Shown here: piece by piece, positions 10,131 through 20,591 of the stretch
Position numbering within the stretch: the first letter of the stretch is position 1
How the letters are laid out: every line of letters begins with the position of its first letter
Assembly (NCBI GenBank): GCA_017311185.1
Contig: JAESUZ010002613.1
Span: 372,001 to 436,000, forward strand
DNA: 64,000 nucleotides
Origin: Proteles cristata cristata
Lineage: Eukaryota > Chordata > Mammalia > Carnivora > Hyaenidae
Direction: 5' to 3'
Made by a program: the position numbers and the translations under genes
The notes under the pieces: model-generated
Database searches by the model: none
What the model was told of the DNA's origin: nothing
Seen by the model: only the letters and a program-made list of their open reading frames with translations

Positions 10131-10884
10131 ACTCTTAACAGCCTACAGGAGAAACAAACCAAACGAGCTGTGTAAGGACTTCGGCCCCCCTTCCCAGCAG
10201 GTTATCCATGTTACAGGGTTACCTTTCAATTCGTCCAGCACTCCTTGGTGGGGGCATAGGATCACTGGCTCTGGGAAGGCTGACAGTGATATGTGTACCT
10301 TCCCATGGACTGGGGGCTCTGTTGACACTGCATGTGTGAAGGAGAATTCTCCCAGCATGATTCTGAGAGGCCTGTGAGTATAGAAGCTGACAGCTCCTTT
10401 TTGGCAGGCTCTGCGGCACAGGCCCACCCACCTCACAGCAACTCCTCCCCCACCCACAACAGCTCACAGGCCTATTTGGTATTCTTAACAGTAGACCATG
10501 TGCCTCCTCTCAGAGCAACTGTGATTTCCCAAAGGAGACAACTGTCTAGACAGAGCATCCCAATCCATCTTGACAAGAGACGGGCCACACAATGTCAGGT
10601 TTGATCATTTCGGTTTCTGGAGTCTGTGTTCAGCACCCCAGTGAAAGTTCAGGGCCTGGCACTTCTGGCTTTTCAGACTGAGTGTCACGCAGCACCACCT
10701 CGGATATCCAGAGTTAGCAGTGCCTTCATAGCCAGGCAAGCGTAACCTGAAGGGAGTTGCAGGCATCTTATGGATCATGCACTCCTAGGCACACCGCAGA
10801 AACAGTTCCATTAGTCAGGTTCAAGCTTGATAGAATGAAGCACCGCATCGCAATGAAGCACCAGGTTTTGTGGGAGACTGAACA
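10131..10884. other. No gene seen
   Basis: GC-moderate stretch with several overlapping chance open frames on both strands. No coding signature or splice pair I can defend. Confidence 0.4.
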
Positions 10885-11100
10885 CCTAGCATGTGCCAGG
10901 TACCATGGCAGGTACATCCACAGCCAATATCTTAACTAATATTCACAACATTGTGTGAAGTAGATAGGATTGCTTTTTTTAAAAAATAGGATTGTTTTTA
11001 TACAGATAAGGCAACTGAAACCCAGAAAGGTAACATAATTTGCCCTAAAATCTCACAGGAAGTGGCAACTTCAGAATCAAACCAATTCTTAATATGCCCC
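10885..11100 (-). mobile_element. MIR
   Basis: CACCTAGCATGTGCCAGGTACC ... AAGGCAACTGAAACCCAGAAAGG ... CTCACAGGAAGTGGCAACTTCAGAATC, antisense MIR. Confidence 0.8.
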
Positions 11101-11599
11101 CAATACACTTACATCCAGTCAATCATGAGGCTACTTATTTATCCTGCAGATATTTATTGAGCGCCTTCTATGGGCAGCAACTATGCCCCTTGTAGAAGCT
11201 GTGGCTGCTAACACAACAGCCTATATTCAGTCACCGAAGAATTTATGTTCTCAAGAGAGGAGTACAGGTTTGAAAGGCAGGTGCAAAATAATGAGATTAG
11301 GGCCTCTGATGAGTGATCAGAACAGGCCTTTCTGAGGAAGTGGTATCTGAGCTGAAGCTTGACAAGAATGAGCCAGCCATTTGCAAAGCTCCACAAAGAG
11401 CACAGGCAGAAGTAACAAGAAGTGTAAGGGCTGGCTAGAGGAAAAGGCTTGGCATGTCTAGGGAACACAAAGGCCACCAGGGACCAACAGTGAATGAATA
11501 ACAGGGAAGAATGCTTCAGATGATGCAGGGCCTTGTTGACCACAAAAAGAGACTGGATTTTGTTGTAAGGGCAATGGTAAGTCAAAGAAGACTTTTAAT

Positions 11600-11614
11600 G
11601 GGGGGGGGGGGGGG
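11600..11614. repeat. Poly(G) run, 15 bases
   Basis: Fifteen consecutive G, then AGGAGCGGGG; inside the L2 relic. Confidence 0.95.
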
Positions 11615-11703
11615 AGGAGCGGGGATGGTCTGATTTGTGCTTTAAAGAGATTATTCTGTTGCTTTGTGTAAGGAGGGGGCAAGAGTTAGGAATCAGGAGA
11701 GAG

Positions 11704-11932
11704 GGGTGCCTAGGTAGCTCAGTCAGGTAAGCAGCCGACTTTATCTCAGGTCATGATCTTGCTTGCAAATCATGGGTTTGAGTCCCACATCAGGCTCTGT
11801 GCTAACAGCTCAGAGGCTGGAGCCTGCTTCAGATTCTATGTCTCCCTCTCTCTGTTCCTCCTCCACTCGCATTGTGTCTCCCTCTCTCTCTCTCTCTCAA
11901 AAATAAATAAAACATTAAAAATTTTTAACAAA
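11704..11932 (+). mobile_element. Can-SINE
   Basis: Head, CT body and tail complete. Flanks AGGAATCAGGAGAGAG (11688-11703) and AGGAATCAGGGGAGAG (11933-11948), 15 of 16 matching. Confidence 0.95.
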
Positions 11933-12120
11933 AGGAATCAGGGGAGAGATGATGGTGGCTTAGACCAGGGTGATGGTAGTAGAGATGGATTTTGTATTTG
12001 GAGATAGGATTGAACAAGAGTAGCTGATGAACTGTATGAGAATAGTGAAAAAACTCCTAGGTTCCTATCTTGACTAACTGGGTGGATGGTGGTACCATAT
12101 ATAATGAGAAAGACTGAAGG

Positions 12121-12795
12121 AAAAGCAAAATGTTCATGAGATAGGCATGGTTTTTATTCTCTGTCACACCAAAAAGAAAAAAAAGAGTAGATCCAGTTGT
12201 GTTTGTTCTGGGGAAGCTGAAAATGAAAGGCTTGAAGCTGTTCAACCTGGTGAGGAGGTGTTGGGAATGAAAATGGAGAGTAAACAGCAAGAATCTGAAA
12301 GGCTGCCTTAGGAAATAGGAGTTCCACTTACTTCATGTGGCCATCCACTATCAGCTGGGACCAATGGGTGGAAGACACATGCAGGGGAAGCTCAGTTAGA
12401 CGTTGGAGAGAGAAAGACAGTCTCATTGTGAGAGTTGTGGAAAGGGGAATGAGCTGCCTTGGGGTGATGATGACTTCACTGCACTGGAAGTGTTAAAGGA
12501 TAAACTGAATGACCCCTTGGCTGGATGGTTAGAGAGAAAATTCAATAATTGGGTGGGCAAATCCTTCTAAACCTAAAATTCTTCTAAACCCTAGAATCCT
12601 GTGGTTTTAAGATAAAATCTTTATTAATCTGCCCTTTAGGACTGGAGTTTTCCCAACCACGCAGAACTTCCTTAGTATGTTCTACCTTTTGGAAGGCAAA
12701 TGACAACAATATTAGTTGATTTTAGCCACTATAAAGAGACTCCTAGTTTACTTCTCAGTGTCCTACAAGATGCTGAAAGGCTTTCCATAGAGTTT
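12121..12795. other. No gene seen
   Basis: Unclassified sequence; possibly a diverged continuation of the L2 relic on its left. Confidence 0.4.
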
Positions 12796-12799
12796 TGTA

Positions 12800-12955
12800 A
12801 AAGGCACAAGCTATGAATCAGATATCCCAGATATGCAATTTATTAGCTCTGTGACCTCTGGCAAGTTATTTAAGTCCTCTTCTTGAGTCTCAGTTTCCCT
12901 CTTTGAAAAATTGGAAGACTAATACCTAGTTCAGGATGTTTGCTGTGAGGACCAA
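12800..12955 (+). mobile_element. MIR
   Basis: AATTTATTAGCTCTGTGACCTCTGGCAAGTTATTTAAGTCC ... CTCAGTTTCCCTCTTTG is the sense MIR core. Confidence 0.85.
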
Positions 12956-12979
12956 AGTCCAATACTCACCCATCACAGC

Positions 12980-13175
12980 AAGTAATAACAATAACCAACA
13001 TTTATCGAGTCATTGCTATCTCATAGCATGTGCTCTGTGCTCTGTGCATTTTTTTCATCTAATCTTTACTACATTCCAGAAGGCAGATACTATTATTACC
13101 CCTATTTTAAAGAGTAAAGATTTCTAGAGGTTAAATAACTTACCCAAGAGTCGTATAGCTAGTAATTGCTCAAAT
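12980..13175 (-). mobile_element. MIR
   Basis: CCAACATTTATCGAGTCATTGC ... TAGAGGTTAAATAACTTACCCAAGAGTCGTATAGCTAGTAATTG, antisense MIR, close to an opposite-strand MIR. Confidence 0.82.
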
Positions 13176-13772
13176 TAGGAAAAAACAAGCAAACTTCAAC
13201 AAAAATGAAAACAAAAAGAAAGGATATATATTTTGATAGATGTTTAGATATTTAAAAAATGTAACCTACTGTGGAATTTAACAATCAATTCATTGACTAG
13301 ATATTTAGTAAATACTTATTCAACATATAAATGAATAATTGAATGATTGAATGATTCCAGCAAACATATATTGAGTTCTTACCAGGCACAGCATAAAAAA
13401 AACTTAGGTTACACAAAGTTTACATAAATTCAACTGAGAGGTTGCCATGAAAACCACAATCTTCAAATCACAGATAAATTCTAAGATATTGATCCATACT
13501 CCATGAATAAAAGTCCTAAGAAATGCCATTCTCAGACCAAAAGAAGCCAGAATTACTGTTGTTCTTTCTTTGGTAAGTCCAACTGTAGCTGAAAACTAAG
13601 ACCACACAAATAAAAGCCAACAGAGAAGATAGTCCCAAAGAAAAGATGAATAAGACTCCATAGGAAGCAGAAATCTAAGAAAACAAGGCTTTAAAAAAGG
13701 CTGACTTAACATCTAGGAGTTTGCTTATGAACTTCACTAGAATCATGGGGAAAGAAACCAAGTCTCACAGGA
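13176..13772. other. No gene seen; faint L2-like patch
   Basis: CAAACATATATTGAGTTCTTACCAGGCACAGC near 13360 resembles an antisense L2 tip; the rest is unclassified. Confidence 0.35.
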
Positions 13773-13774
13773 CA

Positions 13775-14296
13775 TTTGGATGGCTATTCAGGGTCTTTTG
13801 TGGTTCCATACAAATTTTAGGATAGTTTATTCTAACTCTGAGAAGAATGCTAGTGCAATTTGGATTGGAATTGCACTGAATGTATAGATTGCTTTGGGTA
13901 GTATTGACATTTTAACAATATTTATTCTTCCGATCCATGATCATGGAATGTTTTTCCATTTCTTTGTGTCTTCTTCCATTTCCTTCATAAGTTTTCTATA
14001 GTTTTCATCATATAGGTCTTTCATATCTTTGGTTAGGTTTATTCCTAGGTATTTTATGTTTTTTTTGTGCAATTGTGAATGGTATTGGTTTCTTGACTTC
14101 TCTTTCTGCTGCTTCATTGTTGGTGTATAAAAATGCAACCGATTTCTGTACACTGATTTTGTAGCCTGTGACTTCCCTGAATTCATGGATCAGTTCTAGT
14201 AGGTTTCTGGTGAAGTCTGTCAGGTTTTCCATGTAGAGTATCATGTCATCTGCGAAAAGTGAAAGTTTGACTTCCTCTTTGCCAATTCTGATGAAA
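13775..14296 (-). pseudogene. L1 ORF2 reverse-transcriptase fragment, truncated at both ends
   Basis: Minus-strand translation gives L1 ORF2 text from the reverse-transcriptase region in two frames: [19 protein letters not shown] ... [17 protein letters not shown] (14244 down), then [19 protein letters not shown] (to about 13941) and the sequence beyond. The frame changes near an 8-T run at about 14060, so an indel in a homopolymer broke it. No 5' end, 3'UTR or tail is present. A fragment of a once-longer copy. Confidence 0.92.
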
Positions 14297-14327
14297 GGGC
14301 CTTTGGATGAATGGGCTAAAGAGAAAG

Positions 14328-14542
14328 GTGGGAGACATCTGGCTCAGTCAGTTAAGCGTCTGACTCTTGGTTTCAGGTCAGGTCATGATCTTGTAGTTTA
14401 TGAGTTCAAGCCCTGCGTGGGGCTCTTCACCAACAGTGAGGAGCCTGCTTGGGATTCTTTCTCCTTTTCTCCCTACTGCCCTCCCAACTGACTCTTTTTG
14501 CCTTTCTCTCTCTCAAAATAAATAAACTTTAAAAAAAAAAGA
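14328..14542 (+). mobile_element. Can-SINE, slightly 5'-trimmed
   Basis: CTGGCTCAGTCAGTTAAGCGTCTGACTC ... AAATAAATAAACTTTAAAAA. Abuts the L1 fragment; target duplication not clear. Confidence 0.88.
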
Positions 14543-14577
14543 GGAAGAGGAGGCAATCTTTTAAGAAATTTGGTGAT

Positions 14578-14703
14578 GGGGTGCCTGGGTGGCTCAGTTG
14601 GCTAAATGCCTATTCTTGCTTTCAGTTCAGTTCATGATCTCACAGTTTCATGAGTTCGAGTCCCACGTAAGGCTCTGTGCTGGCAGTGTGGAGCTTGTTT
14701 GGG

Positions 14704-14739
<36 letters not shown>

Positions 14740-14799
14740 CCTTCCCAACTTGTGCTCTATCTCTCTCAAATAAATATATACACTTTAAAAATTAAAAAA
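14578..14799 (+). mobile_element. Can-SINE
   Basis: Perfect 15-bp duplication AAGAAATTTGGTGAT at 14563-14577 and 14800-14814. Contains a (CT)n expansion at about 14708-14736. Confidence 0.95.
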
Positions 14800-15089
14800 A
14801 AGAAATTTGGTGATAAAAAGGAGAGAGAGAATAGCACCTGGTGAGGAGAAGCAGAAGGACTAGTGTTAAGTATAGAAGGTGAGGGGCAGGAACCAAAGAA
14901 AAGGAGAAGCTAAAAACCGATGATAGATGGAAGAGAGGAAAGGAAGAAGAAGGACCAAACTCAGGGAAGTCTAGACAGGGTAGGATGAAGGCACAGGATG
15001 GCTACCCTTGGGAGAGGAAAGGTGACCTTCTGTTGTCAGATACGAATGAAAGAGGAAAGATTACCATGGACACTGTGAATGTTACTCTG

Positions 15090-15282
15090 CCTTTTGTCTT
15101 TAGAGAGAGAGAAAGAGCGTGTACAGAGGAGAGGGGCAGAGGGAGAGAGACAGAAAGGATCTTAAGCAGGCTCCATACTGAGCGTGGCCTGTCACGGGGC
15201 TCCATTCCACGACCCTGAGATCATTACCTGAGCCAAAATCAAGAGTTGGACACTTGACTGACTAAGCCACCCAGATACACCA
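15090..15282 (-). mobile_element. Can-SINE, antisense
   Basis: Flanks TGTGAATGTTACTCTG (15074-15089) and TGTGAAAGTTACTCTG (15283-15298), 15 of 16 matching. Confidence 0.92.
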
Positions 15283-15493
15283 TGTGAAAGTTACTCTGAA
15301 TCAGAGTTAATCAGAAAGTTACTCTGATCCATCCATACAGCTGGATGGATCCCAAGACTGATCAAGTTAGGAACACCATTTTAAGCTTAAAATGACACTG
15401 ATTTCCTTGGGCCATTCATAAATTAATTGGTATGGAAAAAAGACAACCATTATTTGGATATAAGTTCTATACAGTTAAAAATCAGACTTACAA

Positions 15494-15703
15494 GGGGTAC
15501 ATAGGTGGCTCAGTCCGTAAGCGACCGACTTTGGCTCAGGTCATGATCTCACGGTTTGTGGGTTCGAGCCCCACACGAGGCTCTGTGCTGACAGCTCAGG
15601 GCCTGGAGCCTGCTTTAGATTCTGTGTCTCCCTCTCTCTCTGCCTCTCCCCCACTCATACTCTGTCTCTCTCTGTCTCAAAAATAAATAAACTATTTAAA
15701 AAA
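15494..15703 (+). mobile_element. Can-SINE
   Basis: GGGTACATAGGTGGCTCAGTC head to AAATAAATAAACTATTTAAA tail; flanks AAAATCAGACTTA on both sides. Confidence 0.93.
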
Positions 15704-15890
15704 ATCAGACTTATTGAGATGTGCTTATATCATTTCTGCTTCTTAATCCAGGTGCTGGGTACACTGGTGTGTTCAGTCTGAAAATCTCATCAAGTCATTA
15801 CACTTATGTGCACTTTTCTCTATGTACTTTATATATACATCAATAAAAAGTTTTCATAAACTAGTTATTAACTTATGATCACCACTCCTG

Positions 15891-15999
15891 GGGTGTCTGG
15901 CTCCATACCACACATGGAGCATGCTTAAGATTTGCTCTTCCCTCTGCCTCTCTCCCTGCTTGCACTCTTGCTCTCTCATTCTCTCTCTCTAAAAAAAAA
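15891..15999 (+). mobile_element. Can-SINE with internal deletion
   Basis: Only about 109 bp: the first bases of the head join directly to CATGGAGCATGCTTAAGATT and the CT-rich part. Flanks ATCACCACTCCTG (15878-15890) and ATCACCATTTCTG (16000-16012) show it as one insertion whose tRNA-like body was lost before or after integration. Confidence 0.82.
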
Positions 16000-16382
16000 A
16001 TCACCATTTCTGTACTCTTTGTCAGTTTTTAAAAGTAATTTAATTCAAGAAAAATACATATTCCTTCAGACAGGCAACATTCCTTCCAAATTTTTAGATT
16101 CACCACAGTACTAAATGCAAGACTACATGAACAGTAGGTATCTAATAAATATATCTTGATATATTTAGAACTTTAGCACCAAATGTCCAGACTTAGTGCA
16201 CATCTATCTCCAGGAAATGGCATCTTTATGATTGCAAAATCTGGCAGACCCTACTTCAGCCAAATGACTCTACTAAGTATCAGCAGTAATGGGATAAACT
16301 AACATTTTGGGCTACTCCTTGTAAGGCAATGGGAGGTATACAACGTCAGCTCTTTAGAATTTTTGCCAGAAATATATATGTA

Positions 16383-16466
16383 TATTTACAAATAGTTTAT
16401 TGTCAAGTTGGTTTCCATATAACACCCAGTGCTCATCCCCACAAGTGCCCTCCTCCATGCCCATAA
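16383..16466 (-). mobile_element. L1 3' end, very short copy
   Basis: AGTTTATTGTCAAGTTGGTTTCC ... CAACACCCAGTGCTCATCC-like text is the antisense of the carnivore L1 3'UTR end, severely 5'-truncated. Confidence 0.85.
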
Positions 16467-16564
16467 AAATACCAATTTCATAAAATACAAAAAAAGAAGA
16501 CAATCATAGATTAAAAGACTAAAAAAAAAAAGAGACTAAAGATACATAACAACTAAAAGAGACT

Positions 16565-16591
16565 AAAGATTACATTTAATGTGTAATCTTT
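16565..16591. repeat. Perfect hairpin, 10-bp arms
   Basis: AAAGATTACA (16565-16574), 7-nt loop, TGTAATCTTT (16582-16591). Confidence 0.9.
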
Positions 16592-16664
16592 GGCTCTTTG
16601 AAAACAAATCAACAATTACATTGTTAACATTACTATTATTTGGACAAAAGGGGTATGATAGATT

Positions 16665-17134
16665 GCATAAGGGGCAATTGTTCACTCCCCTGTATCTATG
16701 CCTCTGAGTAATATGACTTTGCAGTTCCTCCTATCAAGAACTTGTGATTTGCTTTGGCCAAAAGACTGCAGCAAAAGTTATGCTGTATTAGCTCCAAGCT
16801 AGGCCTCGAAACATTTTGCACACTCCCACTCTTTCTTGGAATCTTCCTACATGCCATGGAAGCAAGTGTGGACTATCTGCTGGAGGATGAGAGGCTCTCC
16901 AGGGCAGAGACAAGCCATCCAAACTGAGGCCAGCTTAGAGCAGCCAGTCCCCAGTGATCCAGCAGCTGACTGCACAGATTGAAGAGGCTCGGCCAAAGAT
17001 CAGCTGAGTCTGATCCTCATTGCAAGACCCAACCGGTTGACCCACAGAATCACGAGCATTAATAAATGGCGGTTGTTTCAAACCACAGAGTTTTGGCATG
17101 GTTTGTTACACAGCAAAAAGGCAACTGATTAAAG
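16665..17134 (+). mobile_element. MaLR-type LTR (MLT1-like)
   Basis: GCTTTGGCCAAAAGACTGCAGCAAAAG, CTGGAGGATGAGAGGC, GACCCACAGAATCACGAGCATTAATAAATG, TTTGGCATGGTTTGTTACACAGCA and the end AGGCAACTGATT follow the MLT1 LTR pattern. Solo, diverged, no internal retroviral part. Confidence 0.82.
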
Positions 17135-17455
17135 GTGAGATTTAAATATAGATGGCGTATTAGTCAACATTACGGAATTGATGTTAAGTTTCCAGAGCAT
17201 GATAATGCTATTGTGGTTATGGGGAAGAAGGTCCTTACACTTTGGAGAGAAAAAGGAAGGTATTCAGAAACAAAGTATCATAATGTCTTGCCTCCCAATC
17301 CACTCCCCCCAAAAAATGTAAATCTGTATACAGAAAAAAAATAAAGCCTATGGGGAAAAATGTTAACAACTAGTAGATCTAAGAGTTTTTTAATGTTCTT
17401 TTCACTAATCTGCTTGTTTGAAATTTTTCAAAATAAAAAGTTAGAAAGAAAAAAC
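17135..17455 (+). mobile_element. Ancient L1M/HAL1-type 3' end
   Basis: GATAATGCTATTGTGGTTATG ... GGTCCTTACAC ... GTTTGAAATTTTTCAAAATAAAAAGTT is the sense 3' terminal pattern of old L1-class elements. Confidence 0.6.
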
Positions 17456-18875
17456 ACAGGTCTAATCTCCAGAACATGGTAGCACCGAATATTTATCTGG
17501 TAACACAGCATACTACCATGGAGTCAAAATAAATCCTTCTCATTCTTTGAGCCATCCTCCACCTTCTACTGCTTTTTCTGAAGATAACTACTGAAAGGGG
17601 AAGTGGAGTAGATATAAGCTGCAGTAAAGCAGGGATATACCCTGGTATAGTTAAAAGAAACAATCATTAACAGATAAGAAATGTTTAAAAGTAGGTATTA
17701 ATGGCAAGCAAGTGCTAAGTGAGGTTTCTCCCTGATACAATCAGAAAAACTTTCTGGCGGGTTGGCTGAAGCTTGAAAAGAAAAAAGCTTTGGCAAGAAA
17801 ACATGGGCAGGTCTTTGAAATATTTTCTGTTAGAAAACAAATATTCATGTGTTTCTCTCTATTTTAAGGGATTTCTCAAACGCCCACAAATGAGAAGACT
17901 TGCATTACATCTCTCCTCCCTGCAAAATCCCTCAAGATTCTTACCAAGACAGCCTAAATCTGTTTTTTCACAACTTCACGAAATCCTTCTTTATTTAATT
18001 TGGATCTTCCTCCAAGTGATAAGCAGTGATTATTAATGCTGTGTATTGACTTATACATACCAACCCAGAGGCCTAGGTTCAAAGGATATAGCTTTCTGAG
18101 CTAAAATGTAAAAACATTGCCATATAGATAAACTCTGCTTACATGCAAACAAAGCCCACAATATTCCTTATGTAAAAAACAATAATCTAGGTAGAGAGGG
18201 TTTTTTTGTTTGTTTGTTTTTACGAATAACCTCTACAAATCTGTTAAAATGTCTTTGACTTCAAAGAAAAAACTCCAATCAAGTAAACCCATGTATTACC
18301 ATTGTCAGATGAGAAAAACATGCAAGTTACCTAAGAAGGGAAAGAAAACATCCCAAGGTACTGTACATCTAATGAGCTGGTTGTTCTCATCTGTCAGAAC
18401 TGAAAAATTAATGCTGCAAAGATATTTGTTTTAGGCATCATTTGGTTCAAAGCCAAACCTATGCCCAATTTTTCTTACAGAATCCCTCAGTTCTGCAACC
18501 CACAAAGCCCAAGATGCCTCAGACTATAGTTTGGAACCACGATTTTAAATCTAAACGGTTTTGCAAAAAGAGGGTAACACATGCAGACAGAATCTTCTAG
18601 TTGTGCCTCTACAAATGTCATCAGATTTGGGGAAACCAACCAGGCTCCCACATCTTCAAGGGAAACTTGAAGTTCAGACAGAATTCTACTGTGCACATTA
18701 ATTCCCAAAACTGTTCCGTGACACCGTAAAGACAGCTGCTGAGCAATAGGTTTTCCTGGCCCACATCTGCATATTAAGCATATACATCTGGTGAAAGGAT
18801 GAGACATCAGCAGCCCTGGCATGGGTCTGCTTAGCCAATGAGTTCCCATGTAGTTGTCACAGTCATGTGGGAATA
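17456..18875. other. No gene seen
   Basis: About 1.4 kb AT-rich sequence. A 120-codon ATG open frame exists at 18849-18487 (minus), but it has no recognisable domain and its length is expected by chance here. Confidence 0.4.
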
Positions 18876-18877
18876 AA

Positions 18878-19085
18878 GGGCTCTGAGCAAGTTAAGCACT
18901 TGAGCTTGGACTTGAATCCTGCTTCTACTATTTACTGACTGGGTAACTTTGGGCAAATTTTACTTAATCTCTTCAAGCTCAGTTTACTCGGCTGTAAAAT
19001 GGGGATGGTAATCTTACCTACTACATTGAGTTATTGTCAGAATTAAATGAAGTAATATATATTACTATTCATGTCAATAAACTTT
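18878..19085 (+). mobile_element. MIR
   Basis: GAATCCTGCTTCTACTATTTACTGACTGGGTAACTTTGGGCAAATTTTACTTAATCTC ... TAAAATGGGGATGGTAATC, a clear sense MIR. Confidence 0.9.
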
Positions 19086-19149
19086 CAATAATGTTGGTTT
19101 TGATTCTTATTTCTTAAGATTATTTGGGTGGTTATACTAAACACCTGTT

Positions 19150-19310
19150 AAGGGCCTTTCCAACTCTGAGATTCTATGAATTAGCTGTGTGACCCATAGT
19201 AAAAACTCTGACATCTCTGGGCCTCATGCTCTTTATCTGTTAAATGAAAGGGTATATAGCTCAGTGAGTTCTAAAATCCCTTCCAGCTCAACAATATTAA
19301 ATGTTCTATG
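19150..19310 (+). mobile_element. MIR-like fragment
   Basis: GAATTAGCTGTGTGACCC ... CTCTGGGCCTCATGCTC ... TTAAATGAAAGGG ... CTTCCAGCTCAACAATATTAAATGTTCTATGATT. Confidence 0.65.
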
Positions 19311-19820
19311 ATTGATCTTCTGTGTTTTCATACGTGTGTCATTGCCCCTGCCTAGATAAACTAGTACAAACAAAGCAACTGCCAGATAAGCCGTCTTTAT
19401 CCTTTTTCACATTACTTCCTTTAATCTCATAACCCACCCATGAATATATAGGATGTGCATAAGGTATCAGTTCCCACAGAAAAAAAAATAAGCAAGTATG
19501 GAGGAAGCCAAGCCTCTTTCCCCTTTCTTTAGGCCAGTTAGGGGCTTCCAAAACACAAGTGTGGGAGGTGCAATGAATGAATGGACACATTTATACACCC
19601 ACTGAAACACCCCACATACTGAAGGAGGAGTGCTTTGCTATGCTCCAAAGACACCCACTCTTCATCCCCACATGCTATCTTCCACACTGCCATCTTAACT
19701 GCCTGCACCCACTACTGGCCTGATGGAGTGCTGGGATCTAGTCATGCTAATTTTACCACCTCAGTTCCAAACACAGTGCCTGGAATGTGGTAGGTACCTA
19801 ATGACTTACTTAATTATTAA
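19311..19820. other. No gene seen
   Basis: Unclassified sequence without coding signal. A short L2-like tip (AACACAGTGCCTGGAATGTGGTAGGTACC) at about 19766-19800 precedes the next SINE. Confidence 0.4.
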
Positions 19821-20036
19821 GTCCTGGGTGGCTCAGTGGGTTCAGTGTCTGACTTTGGCTCAGGTCATGATCTCACAGCTCATGAGTTCAAGCCCTGCAT
19901 CAGGCTGTGCTGACAGCTCAGAGCCTGAAGCCTGCTTCAGATTCTGTGTCTCCTCTCTCTGTGCCCCTCCCCTGCTTGTTCTCTGTCTCTCTCTGTGTCT
20001 CTCAAAAATAAATAAACATTAAAAACATTTTAAAAA
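19821..20036 (+). mobile_element. Can-SINE
   Basis: Starts TCCTGGGTGGCTCAGTGGG (a few head bases missing), full CT body and AAATAAATAAACATT tail. Confidence 0.93.
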
Positions 20037-20265
20037 ATAATTAAATTTCTACTTCCCTCAGGACTAAAACTGTATATTTGAAAAGTAACCAGGCAGTTTG
20101 AGGTGTGGGCCTGAACCTCTAGTGACCCTTTATTAAGGGTCAACAGTCCAACAGAGTCAAGAACTAGCTGTGTTCTTGGTCGGTGATGGTGGGGGGGATA
20201 CAGAGGGGGGTTATTTCACCCTCTGGCTCTTAGTTTCCTCTTTGATTGGAAAAAAAAGGGGGAGG

Positions 20266-20382
20266 CAGCACTGATAACTGGCTGGTTCAGGAGTTAGAGC
20301 ACGCAACTCTTAATCTTGAGGTCATGAGTTTGAGCCCCATGTTAAGTGCAGAGATTACTTTAATAATAATTTTTAAAAGGGT
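20266..20382 (+). mobile_element. Short tRNA-type Can-SINE (no CT body)
   Basis: GGCTGGTTCAGGAGTTAGAGCACGCAACTC ... GTCATGAGTTTGAGCCCC ... GCAGAGATTACTTTAATAAT: tRNA-like head followed directly by the AGATTACTTT tail, an older subtype than the CT-body elements. Confidence 0.8.
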
Positions 20383-20398
20383 GGGGGATGGGTTAGAT

Positions 20399-20591
20399 CA
20401 GGGGTTGGAAAACCCACAGGTCATGGACCAAATCCAGCCTGTGCCCTCCACCCCTGGTTTAAAATGATCTTACATTTTTAAATGGTTGCAAAAGCAAACA
20501 AAGAACAATATGCATCAGAGATGGTATGTGGCCCCCTAAACCGAATACATTCACTTTCTGGCTCTTTGCAGAAAAAGTTTGCTGACCCTGG
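20399..20591 (+). mobile_element. MER5-type hAT DNA transposon relic
   Basis: Terminal inverted repeats CAGGGGTTGGAAAACC and AAAAAGTTTGCTGACCCTG, with CATGGACCAAATCCAGCCTG near the left end and TTTCTGGCTCTTTGCAG near the right. A non-autonomous MER5-class element of about 193 bp. Flanking octamers GGTTAGAT and GATAGGAT match at 5 of 8 positions. Confidence 0.88.

Larger units (their letters stand above)
11145..12120 (-). mobile_element. L2 LINE 3' region, split by a SINE
   Basis: Reads as antisense L2: ATATTTATTGAGCGCCTTC at the 3' tip, then GAACAGGCCTTTCTGAGGAAG, GATGCAGGGCCTTGTTGACC, GATTATTCTGTTGCTTTG, and after the SINE at 11704-11932, GAGATGATGGTGGCTTAGAC and CTCCTAGGTTCC. Includes a 15-base G run at 11600-11614. 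Confidence 0.75.

Noticed and set aside
18487..18849. 120-codon ATG frame, minus strand
   Set aside because: A few frames of this length are expected by chance in 64 kb of this composition; no domain or splice context supports it.
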